A DNA stretch of 8,613 bases from an uncultured Syntrophobacteraceae bacterium (GTDB lineage Bacteria > Desulfobacterota > Syntrophobacteria > Syntrophobacterales > Syntrophobacteraceae): the NCBI GenBank assembly GCA_937889795.1, contig CALBZH010000298.1:1-8613 (forward strand), read 5' to 3'. Shown one piece after another: positions 1-6,536 of this stretch. The position numbers were made by a program, and so were the translations under genes. Below the pieces are notes generated by a model. That model was not told the DNA's origin. It worked only from the letters and a program-made list of their open reading frames with translations, and searched no databases. How positions within the stretch are numbered: the first letter of the stretch is position 1; every line of letters begins with the position of its first letter.

Positions 1-2841
1 ACCAACGACTGCTCCATGTGCATCATCTCGCCTAAGTTGGTGGAGGTGCAACGGCACTTGAACATCGAAGTCCTGCCCGACACCGAAGTAGAAGCCTTGG
101 ATGGCGAGCTGGGCCATTTCCGCGCGCGCATCCACAGTCGACCCCGTTACATTGATCCGGTGAAATGCACCGGCTGTGGCGACTGCCGCAAGGTTTGCCC
201 GGTGCGCGCCGTCAATGAATTCAACGCCGGCCTGGACCTGCGTGAAGCAACGTATATCAGGTATCCGCAAGCGGTGCCGCTGGCCTTCGCCATTGACCGG
301 CAGGTGTGTATCGGCTGCGGGGTGTGCGGTCAAGTCTGTCTGGCGGAGGCCATCAATTACCATGACACCTATCGCAGCAGGGAGCTCGATGTCGGCGCGG
401 TCATCCTCACCGTCGGCACCGAGGTCTTCGATCCCGGGCGCTTGTCCCTCTATCGCTATGGTGAAGACCCTAACGTGGTCACCAGTCAGGAGTTCGAACG
501 CATTCTCAGCGCGTCCGGACCGTACCGGGGCCACCTGATGCGGCCCTATGATCGGAACGAACCGAAGAAGATTGCCTGGCTGCAGTGCGTGGGATCGCGG
601 GACTTGAGCACCAATGTCTACTGTTCGGCGGTATGCTGCATGTACGCCATCAAGGAAGCGGTGATCGCCAAGGAGCATGCCCATGGCGATTTGGATACCG
701 CCATCTTTTACATGGACATGCGAACTTACGGTAAGGATTTCGAGCACTACTACAATCGTGCCAAACACGAGCACGGCGTCCGCTTCATTCGCTCCAGGGT
801 CCATACCATCGATCCCGAGGGAGAATGCGATCTCCGCATTTCCTACGCGGATGAAAACGGCAACATGCAATCCGAGGTCTTCGACCTGGTGGTGCTGTCA
901 GTGGGTTTTCAGGTTAGTGAATCGGTCAGAGAGCTGGCCGGGCGGCTGGGAATCGAGCTGAACCGCCATGGCTTCGCCAAAACCGATCCGTTCCTGCCAG
1001 TGGCCACAACGCGACCCGGGGTGTTCGTCTGCGGAACGTTTCAATGTCCCAAGGATATTCCGCAATCCGTCATGGAAGCTTCGGCCGCGGCTGCAGCCTG
1101 CAGTGCCACCTTGAGTGGTGCCCGCTGGACGCGGACCAAGTCCAAGGAGGTGCCCCAGGAGCGAGCAGTCAGCGAAGAGGCTCCTCGCATCGGGGTCTTT
1201 GTCTGCAACTGCGGCATCAACATTGGCGGCATCGTGGACGTTCCGGCGGTACGCGAATATGCCCGCAGCCTGCCTCACGTGGTGCACGTAGAGGACAATC
1301 TTTACACCTGCTCCCAGGATACCCAGGTCAAGATTTCCAGTGTGATTGAGGAGCACCGTCTCAACCGCGTCGTGGTTGCGGCCTGCACTCCGCTGACACA
1401 TGAGGCCATGTTTCGCGAAACGCTAATCGATGTCGGTTTGAACAAGTATCTATTCGAGATGGCCAACATACGCAATCAGGACTCCTGGGTGCATATGAAG
1501 CAACCGGCCAAAGCCACGGCCAAGGCCAAGGACCTTGTGCGGATGGCGGTGGCGAATGCGTCATTGTTGAAACCGCTGGTGGAGAAGCCTCTGGAAATCA
1601 CGCAGCGAGCGTTGGTGATCGGGGGCGGTATTGCGGGGATGACCGCAGCCCTCAATCTGGCCGATCAGGGCTTCGAAACCATCATCATCGAAAAGGAGAA
1701 AGAGCTGGGGGGCAATGCCCACCGTTTGGGGCACATCCTTGAGGGCTTGGACGTGCAGAGGTTTCTCAACCGACAGACTGAAAAGGTCGAGGCGCACAAG
1801 AACCTCCAGGTTCTGACCCAAGCCCTGGTGGTGGGCTTCAGCGGTTACAAAGGCAACTTCACCACGGAAGTGCTGGTAGGTCCCGGGATGTACGAACGGA
1901 AGATCACCCACGGGGCCACTGTCGTGGCCACAGGGGCGCACGAATATGTCCCCCGAGAGTTTCTCCACGGCGAGCACGAGCGGGTCATGACCCAATTGGA
2001 ACTGGGGAGCATGGTCAGCAAGAGAGATGAGGTGGCCAAGTGGGATCGGGTGGTCATGATTCAGTGCGTGGGCTCCCGTAATGCCGAAAACCCCAATTGC
2101 AGCCGGATCTGCTGCCAGGGAGCGGTGAAATACGCCCTCCAGTTGAAAGCAATCAATCCGAACATGGATGTGGTCATTCTCTATCGGGATATGCGCATGT
2201 ATGGCTTCCTGGAGGAATACTATCTCGAAGCTCGAACCCAGGGAGTTGTGTTCGTCCGCTACGATCTCGACAACCTGCCCCGGGTTCAGAATGAGAACGG
2301 CGAGCTGAGCATTACCTTCACCGACCACATTCTCAATCGCCCCATAAGCATGGCTGCAGATGCTGTGGTTTTGAGTGCCGGGACACGCGCTGCCGATACG
2401 GAAGAACTCGCTTCGTTACTGAAAATTCCCAGGAGTGCGGACGGGTTTTTCATTGAGGCGCACGCCAAACTGCGGCCCGTGGACTTCGCGTCGGAAGGCA
2501 TCTTTCTTTGCGGCATGGCCCATAGCCCCAAACTGATCAATGAAAGCATCGCCCAGGCCATGGCTGCGGCGTCGCGGGCTGGCGCCTTCCTGTCGGATAC
2601 CAACCAAACGGTCAGCGGCGTCACCGCCCACGTCGATCAAAGCCGCTGCGCCGCTTGTCTGGTATGCGTCAAGACCTGCCCCTACGGTGTGCCCCGAATC
2701 AATGAGGACAATGTTTCGGAGATCAACGAGGCCCTCTGCCAGGGATGCGGCACCTGTGCTTCGGAATGTCCGGCCAAGGTGATTCAGTTGGCCCATTATG
2801 AAGATGATCAGCTCATCGCAAAGATCAAGGCAGCATTCTAA
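1..2841 (+). CDS. hdrA: HdrA-like flavin/iron-sulfur protein with two fused HdrA units, 5'-truncated
   Basis: This is an HdrA-family electron-transfer subunit (FAD and several [4Fe-4S] clusters, cytoplasmic), the core of heterodisulfide-reductase-type bifurcating complexes. The frame is open from base 1 (946 residues seen, numbered from base 1), so the start and the first FAD GxGxxG lie upstream. Unit 1 begins in the conserved NDCSMC motif (C4, C7). It carries an inserted two-cluster ferredoxin (C56/59/62/66 and C103/106/109/113) and a CVGSR...CSxxCC motif (C196, C208, C212, C213). Unit 2 starts near residue 398 with a complete N-terminal HdrA domain (CNCG at 402-405, C437, C462). It has a GGGIAG FAD motif near 541-546 and a second CVGSR...CSxxCC motif (C689, C700, C704, C705), but no inserted ferredoxin. 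The chain ends with a two-cluster ferredoxin (C883/886/889/893 and C913/916/919/923). It is followed after 11 nt by mvhD. The family is certain. Its role with MetVF is inferred from the neighbours. Confidence 0.95.
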   Translation, partial: TNDCSMCIISPKLVEVQRHLNIEVLPDTEVEALDGELGHFRARIHSRPRYIDPVKCTGCGDCRKVCPVRAVNEFNAGLDLREATYIRYPQAVPLAFAIDRQVCIGCGVCGQVCLAEAINYHDTYRSRELDVGAVILTVGTEVFDPGRLSLYRYGEDPNVVTSQEFERILSASGPYRGHLMRPYDRNEPKKIAWLQCVGSRDLSTNVYCSAVCCMYAIKEAVIAKEHAHGDLDTAIFYMDMRTYGKDFEHYYNRAKHEHGVRFIRSRVHTIDPEGECDLRISYADENGNMQSEVFDLVVLSVGFQVSESVRELAGRLGIELNRHGFAKTDPFLPVATTRPGVFVCGTFQCPKDIPQSVMEASAAAAACSATLSGARWTRTKSKEVPQERAVSEEAPRIGVFVCNCGINIGGIVDVPAVREYARSLPHVVHVEDNLYTCSQDTQVKISSVIEEHRLNRVVVAACTPLTHEAMFRETLIDVGLNKYLFEMANIRNQDSWVHMKQPAKATAKAKDLVRMAVANASLLKPLVEKPLEITQRALVIGGGIAGMTAALNLADQGFETIIIEKEKELGGNAHRLGHILEGLDVQRFLNRQTEKVEAHKNLQVLTQALVVGFSGYKGNFTTEVLVGPGMYERKITHGATVVATGAHEYVPREFLHGEHERVMTQLELGSMVSKRDEVAKWDRVVMIQCVGSRNAENPNCSRICCQGAVKYALQLKAINPNMDVVILYRDMRMYGFLEEYYLEARTQGVVFVRYDLDNLPRVQNENGELSITFTDHILNRPISMAADAVVLSAGTRAADTEELASLLKIPRSADGFFIEAHAKLRPVDFASEGIFLCGMAHSPKLINESIAQAMAAASRAGAFLSDTNQTVSGVTAHVDQSRCAACLVCVKTCPYGVPRINEDNVSEINEALCQGCGTCASECPAKVIQLAHYEDDQLIAKIKAAF

Positions 2842-2845
2842 GGAG
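2840..2845 (+). promoter_or_regulatory. Ribosome binding site of mvhD
   Basis: AAGGAG overlaps the hdrA stop codon and lies 7 nt before the ATG at 2853. The same AAGGAGTACC string precedes the response regulator start at 4961. This site places the true mvhD start upstream of the in-frame TGA. The first ATG after the TGA, at 2931, has no comparable site. Confidence 0.8.
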
Positions 2846-2852
2846 TACCCCA

Positions 2853-3305
2853 ATGACCACCTTTGAACCCAAAGTACTGGCTTTTTGTTGCAGTTATTGA
2901 GCCTACTCGGCTGCGGACCTGGCAGGTTCGATGCGACTGCAATACCCGTCCAATATCGAGATTATCAAGATCCCCTGCTCCGGCAAGGTGGACATTCTCC
3001 ACCTGTTGACGGCCTTTGAGCAAGGAGCTGATGGGGTCATCGTGGCGGGGTGCATGGAAGGGGATTGCCACTATCAGGTGGGTAATTTGCGAGCCAGACA
3101 GCGTGTCCAGCGGGTCAAGGAGATCCTGGACAAAGTCGGCCTGAACGGTGGGCGTGTGGAAATGTTTAACCTCTCCGCAGGTATGGGCACTCGTTTCGCC
3201 GAAATTTCCAGGGAGATCAGCGCCAGGATCCTGGAGCTTGGCCCCAGCCCCATCAAAACAGCCAGGGAAAAGGCCGACAGGCCGATTATGGAGGTAGCCG
3301 AATGA
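2853..3305 (+). CDS. mvhD: MvhD-like [2Fe-2S] electron-transfer protein, predicted selenoprotein (TGA at 2898-2900 = Sec16)
   Basis: MvhD/VhuD-family proteins carry a [2Fe-2S] cluster and pass electrons between HdrA and a partner such as a hydrogenase or formate dehydrogenase. Reading from ATG 2853 gives 150 residues if the TGA at codon 16 is selenocysteine. The N-terminus then reads FCCSY-U-AYSAADLAG, matching the family pattern FCCxWCxYxxADLAG, with Sec in place of the third Cys. The other conserved cysteines are present: C42 (CSGKVD), C67 and C72 (GCMEGDCHY). Family-like coding sequence lies on both sides of the TGA without a frame change. A strong RBS precedes ATG 2853, and a SECIS-like hairpin follows the TGA. 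The archaeal homologue VhuD is a known selenoprotein at this kind of site. The stop overlaps the metV start (ATGA). Ordinary gene callers would start at ATG 2931 and lose the first 26 residues, including three cluster ligands. The alternative, a true nonsense mutation, fits less well. Confidence 0.9.
2910..2934 (+). promoter_or_regulatory. Putative bacterial SECIS hairpin of mvhD
   Basis: A hairpin lies just after the TGA at 2898-2900. The upper stem pairs 2914-2920 with 2924-2930 (seven pairs, one G-U) around a GGC triloop at 2921-2923. Below a 2x2 internal loop, 2910-2911 can pair with 2933-2934. The loop begins 20 nt after the TGA and has G in its first two positions. Both features agree with what is known of bacterial SECIS elements recognised by SelB. 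It was folded by eye only. A weaker alternative stem (2911-2914 with 2922-2925) also exists. Confidence 0.65.
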
Positions 3306-3970
3306 TCAAGGCAGTTCCAAAACCGCTGGAAGAAATCATTGAGCTGATCAAGGACCTTCACAAAGTCTTGGTCGTGGGCTGTGATGGCTGTGTCACCGTC
3401 TGCGAAGCCGGGGGATTGAAGGAGGTCGGGGTCCTGAGCTCCTCGCTGCGGCTCAATTTCACTCAGGCGAACCAACGAATGGAAATCGACGATACCACCC
3501 TTACCCGGCAATGTGACAAGGAGTATCTGGACCAGCTGAAAGATCGGATCGACGCCTATGACGCGGTGGTGTCCCTGGCCTGCGGCTGTGGCGTGCAATA
3601 TCTGGTGGAGCGATACCCGGACAAGGTCGTCTATCCAGGGGTCGATACCTGCTTCATGGGGGTGGATCTGGAGCGCGGCGTCTATGCGGAGCGCTGCCAA
3701 GCCTGCGGCAAATGCATCCTCGCCGACACCGGCGGCATCTGTCCCATTGCTCGCTGTTCCAAGCGGATGTTGAACGGCCCCTGTGGCGGTTCGGAAAAAG
3801 GCAAGTGCGAGGTCAACTCAGAAATCGACTGCGGTTGGCACTTGATCTATGAGCGGCTGAAGACATTGGGGCAGCTGGATCGCTTTGAACATCCGGTAGC
3901 CCCCAAGGATTGGGCCACCAGCCGCGATGGCGGGCCACGCAAGATCGTCAGAGAGGATCTACGCATATGA
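3302..3970 (+). CDS. metV: MetV-like zinc/iron-sulfur partner of methylenetetrahydrofolate reductase
   Basis: This is a MetV (MTHFR C-terminal domain) family protein of 222 residues, the small subunit that pairs with MetF in acetogens and many anaerobes. It is thought to carry a metal or Fe-S centre that passes electrons to the MetF flavin. The N-terminal half has a CDGCVTVC motif (C27, C30, C34) and a later CGCG motif. The C-terminal half holds the diagnostic cysteine block C132, C135, C138, C147, C152, C161 and C169, within CxxCGKC...CPIARCSK...NGPCGG. The start is set by ATG 3302, with GGAGG at 3290-3294 and a 4-nt ATGA overlap with mvhD. Its stop overlaps the metF start in the same way. 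These two overlaps argue for translational coupling and fixed stoichiometry in one complex. The family call is firm. The exact cofactor cannot be read from the sequence. Confidence 0.93.
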   Translation: MIKAVPKPLEEIIELIKDLHKVLVVGCDGCVTVCEAGGLKEVGVLSSSLRLNFTQANQRMEIDDTTLTRQCDKEYLDQLKDRIDAYDAVVSLACGCGVQYLVERYPDKVVYPGVDTCFMGVDLERGVYAERCQACGKCILADTGGICPIARCSKRMLNGPCGGSEKGKCEVNSEIDCGWHLIYERLKTLGQLDRFEHPVAPKDWATSRDGGPRKIVREDLRI

Positions 3971-4899
3971 GCACGACCTCCCCGAGCAGACTGGAGAAAA
4001 TACTGGCCGCCGGCCATCTGGCCGTCACTTCCGAGGTCGGACCGCCGCGCAGTTGCGATGGCTCCGTGATAGAGCACAAGGCCAACTTGATCAAGGATCA
4101 TGTCGACGCCGTGAACGTCACCGATAATCAAACCTCGGTGACCCGCATGTGCAGCCTGGCAGCCTGCATCCGCCTCAAGCTGATGGGTCTGGAGCCGGTG
4201 CTGCAGATGGTGACGCGGGACCGCAACCGGATCGCCCTGCAAAGCGACATCCTGGGCGCAGCATCCTTTGGCATCTGTAATATCCTTTGTCTCACCGGCG
4301 ACCATCAGCACTTCGGCGATCATGCCAACGCGGTCAATGTCTTCGACCTGGATTCCACCCAATTACTGCAGACCGCACGGATGATGCGTGATGAAGGCCG
4401 CCTGCTGGGGGGCCACCAGTTTGAGCATCGTCCTCAAGTGTTTATCGGGGCGGCAGCCAACCCATTTGCCGACCCCTTTGAAATCCGCATTCCCAGGCTG
4501 GCGAAAAAGGTGGCCGCCGGGGCCCAGTTCATCCAGACTCAGTGCATTTACAACCTGGAGAAATTCAAGCTGTGGCTCAAGCTCGGCCGTGATCGGGGAC
4601 TCCATGAAAAGGTGGCGATTTTTGCCGGGATCACACCAATGAAGAACGTCGGCATGGCCAGATACATGAAGAACCGCGTACCGGGCATCGAGGTGCCGGA
4701 CGAGATCGTCAAGCGCATCGGCGGGGTACCCAAGGAAAGGCAAGCGGAGGAAGGAATCAAACTAGCCATCGAGCAGATCCAGGAATTGAAAGAGGAGGAA
4801 GGCGTCCGGGGATTCCACATCATGGCCATTGAATGGGAAGAGAAGGTTCCGGAAATAATCGAAAGAGCGGGACTATACCCGCGTCCGCAGATCGGTTGA
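3967..4899 (+). CDS. metF: 5,10-methylenetetrahydrofolate reductase (MetF, MetV-dependent type)
   Basis: MetF interconverts 5,10-methylene- and 5-methyl-tetrahydrofolate on a TIM-barrel flavoprotein. This step is the last reduction of the Wood-Ljungdahl methyl branch, or the first oxidation when the pathway runs backwards. The 310-residue protein has the N-terminal TSEVGPPR motif, with E23 matching the conserved active-site Glu region of the family. It also has a CLTGD core motif, FIQTQCIYNLEKF, and a C-terminal IAEQIQEL-like stretch followed by GFHIMAIEW. The start at ATG 3967 is preferred over an in-frame ATG at 3910. The conserved sequence starts just after it, GAGAGGA lies at 3951-3957, and it gives an ATGA overlap with metV. 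Linkage to hdrA-mvhD-metV suggests that electrons come from or go to an HdrA complex rather than directly from NAD(P)H. That is inferred from acetogen MetVF-Hdr complexes. Confidence 0.95.
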   Translation: MSTTSPSRLEKILAAGHLAVTSEVGPPRSCDGSVIEHKANLIKDHVDAVNVTDNQTSVTRMCSLAACIRLKLMGLEPVLQMVTRDRNRIALQSDILGAASFGICNILCLTGDHQHFGDHANAVNVFDLDSTQLLQTARMMRDEGRLLGGHQFEHRPQVFIGAAANPFADPFEIRIPRLAKKVAAGAQFIQTQCIYNLEKFKLWLKLGRDRGLHEKVAIFAGITPMKNVGMARYMKNRVPGIEVPDEIVKRIGGVPKERQAEEGIKLAIEQIQELKEEEGVRGFHIMAIEWEEKVPEIIERAGLYPRPQIG

Positions 4900-4960
4900 A
4901 CGAGAACCTCAACCATCCCTTCGCAATCTGTGCCCCTTAACCATCAGAAGGAGTACCATC

Positions 4961-5347
4961 ATGGCTGGAGAATACGTTCTGATCGTTGACGACGATCCTG
5001 ATTTTGTCGAGACGGTGTCCATGCTGCTGCAAAATAAGGGCTACGAAGTGGGCAGAGCCTACGACGCTTTTGAGGGCGAATCCGCCATTAAGAAGCGCCA
5101 GCCGGACCTCCTGGTCCTGGATGTGATGATGCCCAAGAAGAGCGGCTACGACTTCTGCAAGGAATTGAAGGCCAATAGCTGGACCAAGGACATTCCGATC
5201 ATGCTTTTGACTGCCGTGGGAGACGCGGTGGCCAGCACAACCTACAGCCATTATCAAGGCATGACCACTGAAGCCGATGACTACGTCCCCAAACCGGTGG
5301 ACGCAGCTACCCTGGCCGACGCGGTGGAACGACTGATCGCCCGCTAA
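4961..5347 (+). CDS. Single-domain response regulator (CheY-like receiver)
   Basis: This is a 128-residue stand-alone receiver domain with no DNA-binding or enzymatic output domain. It has the acidic triad D10-D11-D12, the phospho-acceptor D54 in LVLDVMMP, the switch Thr at T84 and the conserved Lys at K111 in the PKPV motif. The stretch between T84 and K111 is longer than in a minimal CheY. It contains roughly ten extra residues (around 88-103, SxxYxHYQGM), which could give partner specificity. AAGGAG at 4948-4953, 7 nt before the ATG, sets the start. The 61-nt gap after metF shows no clear terminator or promoter, so read-through from the metabolic genes is possible. The multi-PAS histidine kinase two genes downstream is the natural phosphodonor, but that pairing is inferred. 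Its output must be through protein contact or phosphotransfer. Confidence 0.93.
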   Translation: MAGEYVLIVDDDPDFVETVSMLLQNKGYEVGRAYDAFEGESAIKKRQPDLLVLDVMMPKKSGYDFCKELKANSWTKDIPIMLLTAVGDAVASTTYSHYQGMTTEADDYVPKPVDAATLADAVERLIAR

Positions 5348-5383
5348 GACGGGCCATGCCATGAGCCGGATGACCATCGGGCA

Positions 5384-6451
5384 ATGGAGAGAGCCATCAA
5401 GAAGCAAACCATCGGAGGTCTTAAGGTCGTGGAGGAGGGCGCGTGTGTCCCATCCTCCCGACCCAATGCCAAGACTCGGTTAGGGATGGATATCTGCGCC
5501 CCTTTGGCCCAGCAGAGGATCAACCTGACCCTGCTGACCCATGTGGCGGGCAGTCAGGGCTCCGAGAGCCATACCTTACTCTGCACAGAGCTTAAAGCGG
5601 GCGCCGACACTCACTCGCTGATACAGGTCCACCTTCGCGAGCGGGGTCTTTCTCAGTTAGTCCCGAGGACCTGCATCATCTCTCTTTATCCCCACAACCA
5701 GCGGCCAGAAGTCACCGGCCTTTTTCTTCGCAACCTCGCCCAGGCCAGGATTCTCATCCACGGTCTGGCCAGCTCACCATCCGCCATTTCCTGCGTCATC
5801 TCCTCGGGCGACAAGGATAGGGCAATTCGACAACTGTTCAGACAATTCCAATTTTCCAGCTACCAATCACCAGCCGAGTTTCATGCTGCCCAACTGCCGC
5901 CCGAAGAGTTGGTTCGAGCGGTGGTGGCCACTTATCAAGAAAAAGTCATCAAGATCTACTGCTTGGTGCAAGAGCCCGACTTGGATCTCTGGGAGCTCGC
6001 CATACCCTCGGCCGAAGCGCTCGGAAAGCTCGGCGGGGCGCTGGTGGCCATGGGAGAGCAGGGATTTAAGCTGCCTTTCCTGGTGGCGCTTCCAGTGTTG
6101 AGGAGCAAGCAGATGCTCATATCCTTCGGCCTGTGCGCCAATATTGCGGCTGGTGATCGGGCTGCTGAGACAGCGCGGGTCCTGAAATCCCATCTCACTG
6201 ACCTGACCGCCCGTCATCAAGCCCTCGTAGCAGCGATTTTTGTTCATGGTCCCCATTTTGGCGATCGCTACGGCATCGGTCACATCCTGGTGGAGGCCCT
6301 GGAGAGAGCCAACGTAACGCTGTTGGCCTTGAGCTGTACGGTATCGTCCATTTCGGCTATTATCCCGCAAAAGGACCTTGCTTCAGCGGTTCAGATGCTG
6401 GAGCAAACCTTCGATATACCACGTCTTCAACCGGTCCAATGTCGCAGTTGA
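5384..6451 (+). CDS. Multi-ACT-domain regulatory protein without catalytic domain
   Basis: The protein has 355 residues and resembles the regulatory tail of aspartate kinases with no kinase domain. Segments with ACT character are: ~11-75 (GGLKVV... then LAQQRINLTLLTHVAG); ~92-155 (RTCIISLYP..., NLAQARILIHGLASSPSAISCVIS, then a helix DRAIRQLFRQF); ~185-265 (IKIYCLVQE...); and ~280-350 (VAAIFVHGPHFGDRYGIGHILVEALERANVTLLALSCTVSSIS-type region and a final helix). Segments 2 and 4 are clear ACT folds; 1 and 3 are weaker. ACT domains usually bind amino acids or other small ligands and often pair, so two tandem pairs are likely. Position between a receiver and a histidine kinase suggests a ligand-sensing part of that signalling set. 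The ligand is unknown. ATG 5384 is the only ATG in frame before the conserved GGLKVV, but it lacks a good RBS, so the start is uncertain. It begins 36 nt after the receiver gene. Confidence 0.75.
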   Translation: MERAIKKQTIGGLKVVEEGACVPSSRPNAKTRLGMDICAPLAQQRINLTLLTHVAGSQGSESHTLLCTELKAGADTHSLIQVHLRERGLSQLVPRTCIISLYPHNQRPEVTGLFLRNLAQARILIHGLASSPSAISCVISSGDKDRAIRQLFRQFQFSSYQSPAEFHAAQLPPEELVRAVVATYQEKVIKIYCLVQEPDLDLWELAIPSAEALGKLGGALVAMGEQGFKLPFLVALPVLRSKQMLISFGLCANIAAGDRAAETARVLKSHLTDLTARHQALVAAIFVHGPHFGDRYGIGHILVEALERANVTLLALSCTVSSISAIIPQKDLASAVQMLEQTFDIPRLQPVQCRS

Positions 6452-6524
6452 AATGATCAGTGATCGCTGGGAATACGCATCGACACCGAGACGAGCTCAC
6501 ATGTCGCTCCAAACTATGACAGAA

Positions 6525-6529
6525 AAGGA
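6525..6529 (+). promoter_or_regulatory. Ribosome binding site of the histidine kinase
   Basis: AAGGA lies 7 nt before ATG 6537. The earlier in-frame ATGs (6378, 6453, 6501, 6516) have weaker or no sites. The one at 6378 lies inside the ACT gene, so 6537 is preferred. Confidence 0.5.
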
Positions 6530-6536
6530 CCGAGTT

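Noticed and set aside
1561..2328. Minus-strand open frame of 255 codons
   Set aside because: It is antisense to the conserved FAD and Cys-motif region of HdrA and shows no family motif.
2931..3305. MvhD starting at ATG 2931, after the TGA
   Set aside because: This start would remove the conserved CC and U/C cluster ligands and has no good RBS. The upstream ATG at 2853 has a strong one.
3074..3700. Minus-strand open frame of 208 codons across mvhD and metV
   Set aside because: It is antisense to two conserved overlapping genes and shows no family features.
3910..3966. N-terminal extension of MetF from ATG 3910
   Set aside because: The added residues are unlike MetF and lie entirely within metV. 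ATG 3967 has better spacing and the ATGA overlap.
4900..4960. Terminator or promoter between metF and the receiver gene
   Set aside because: I found no stem followed by a T-run and no convincing -35/-10 pair in this 61-nt gap.
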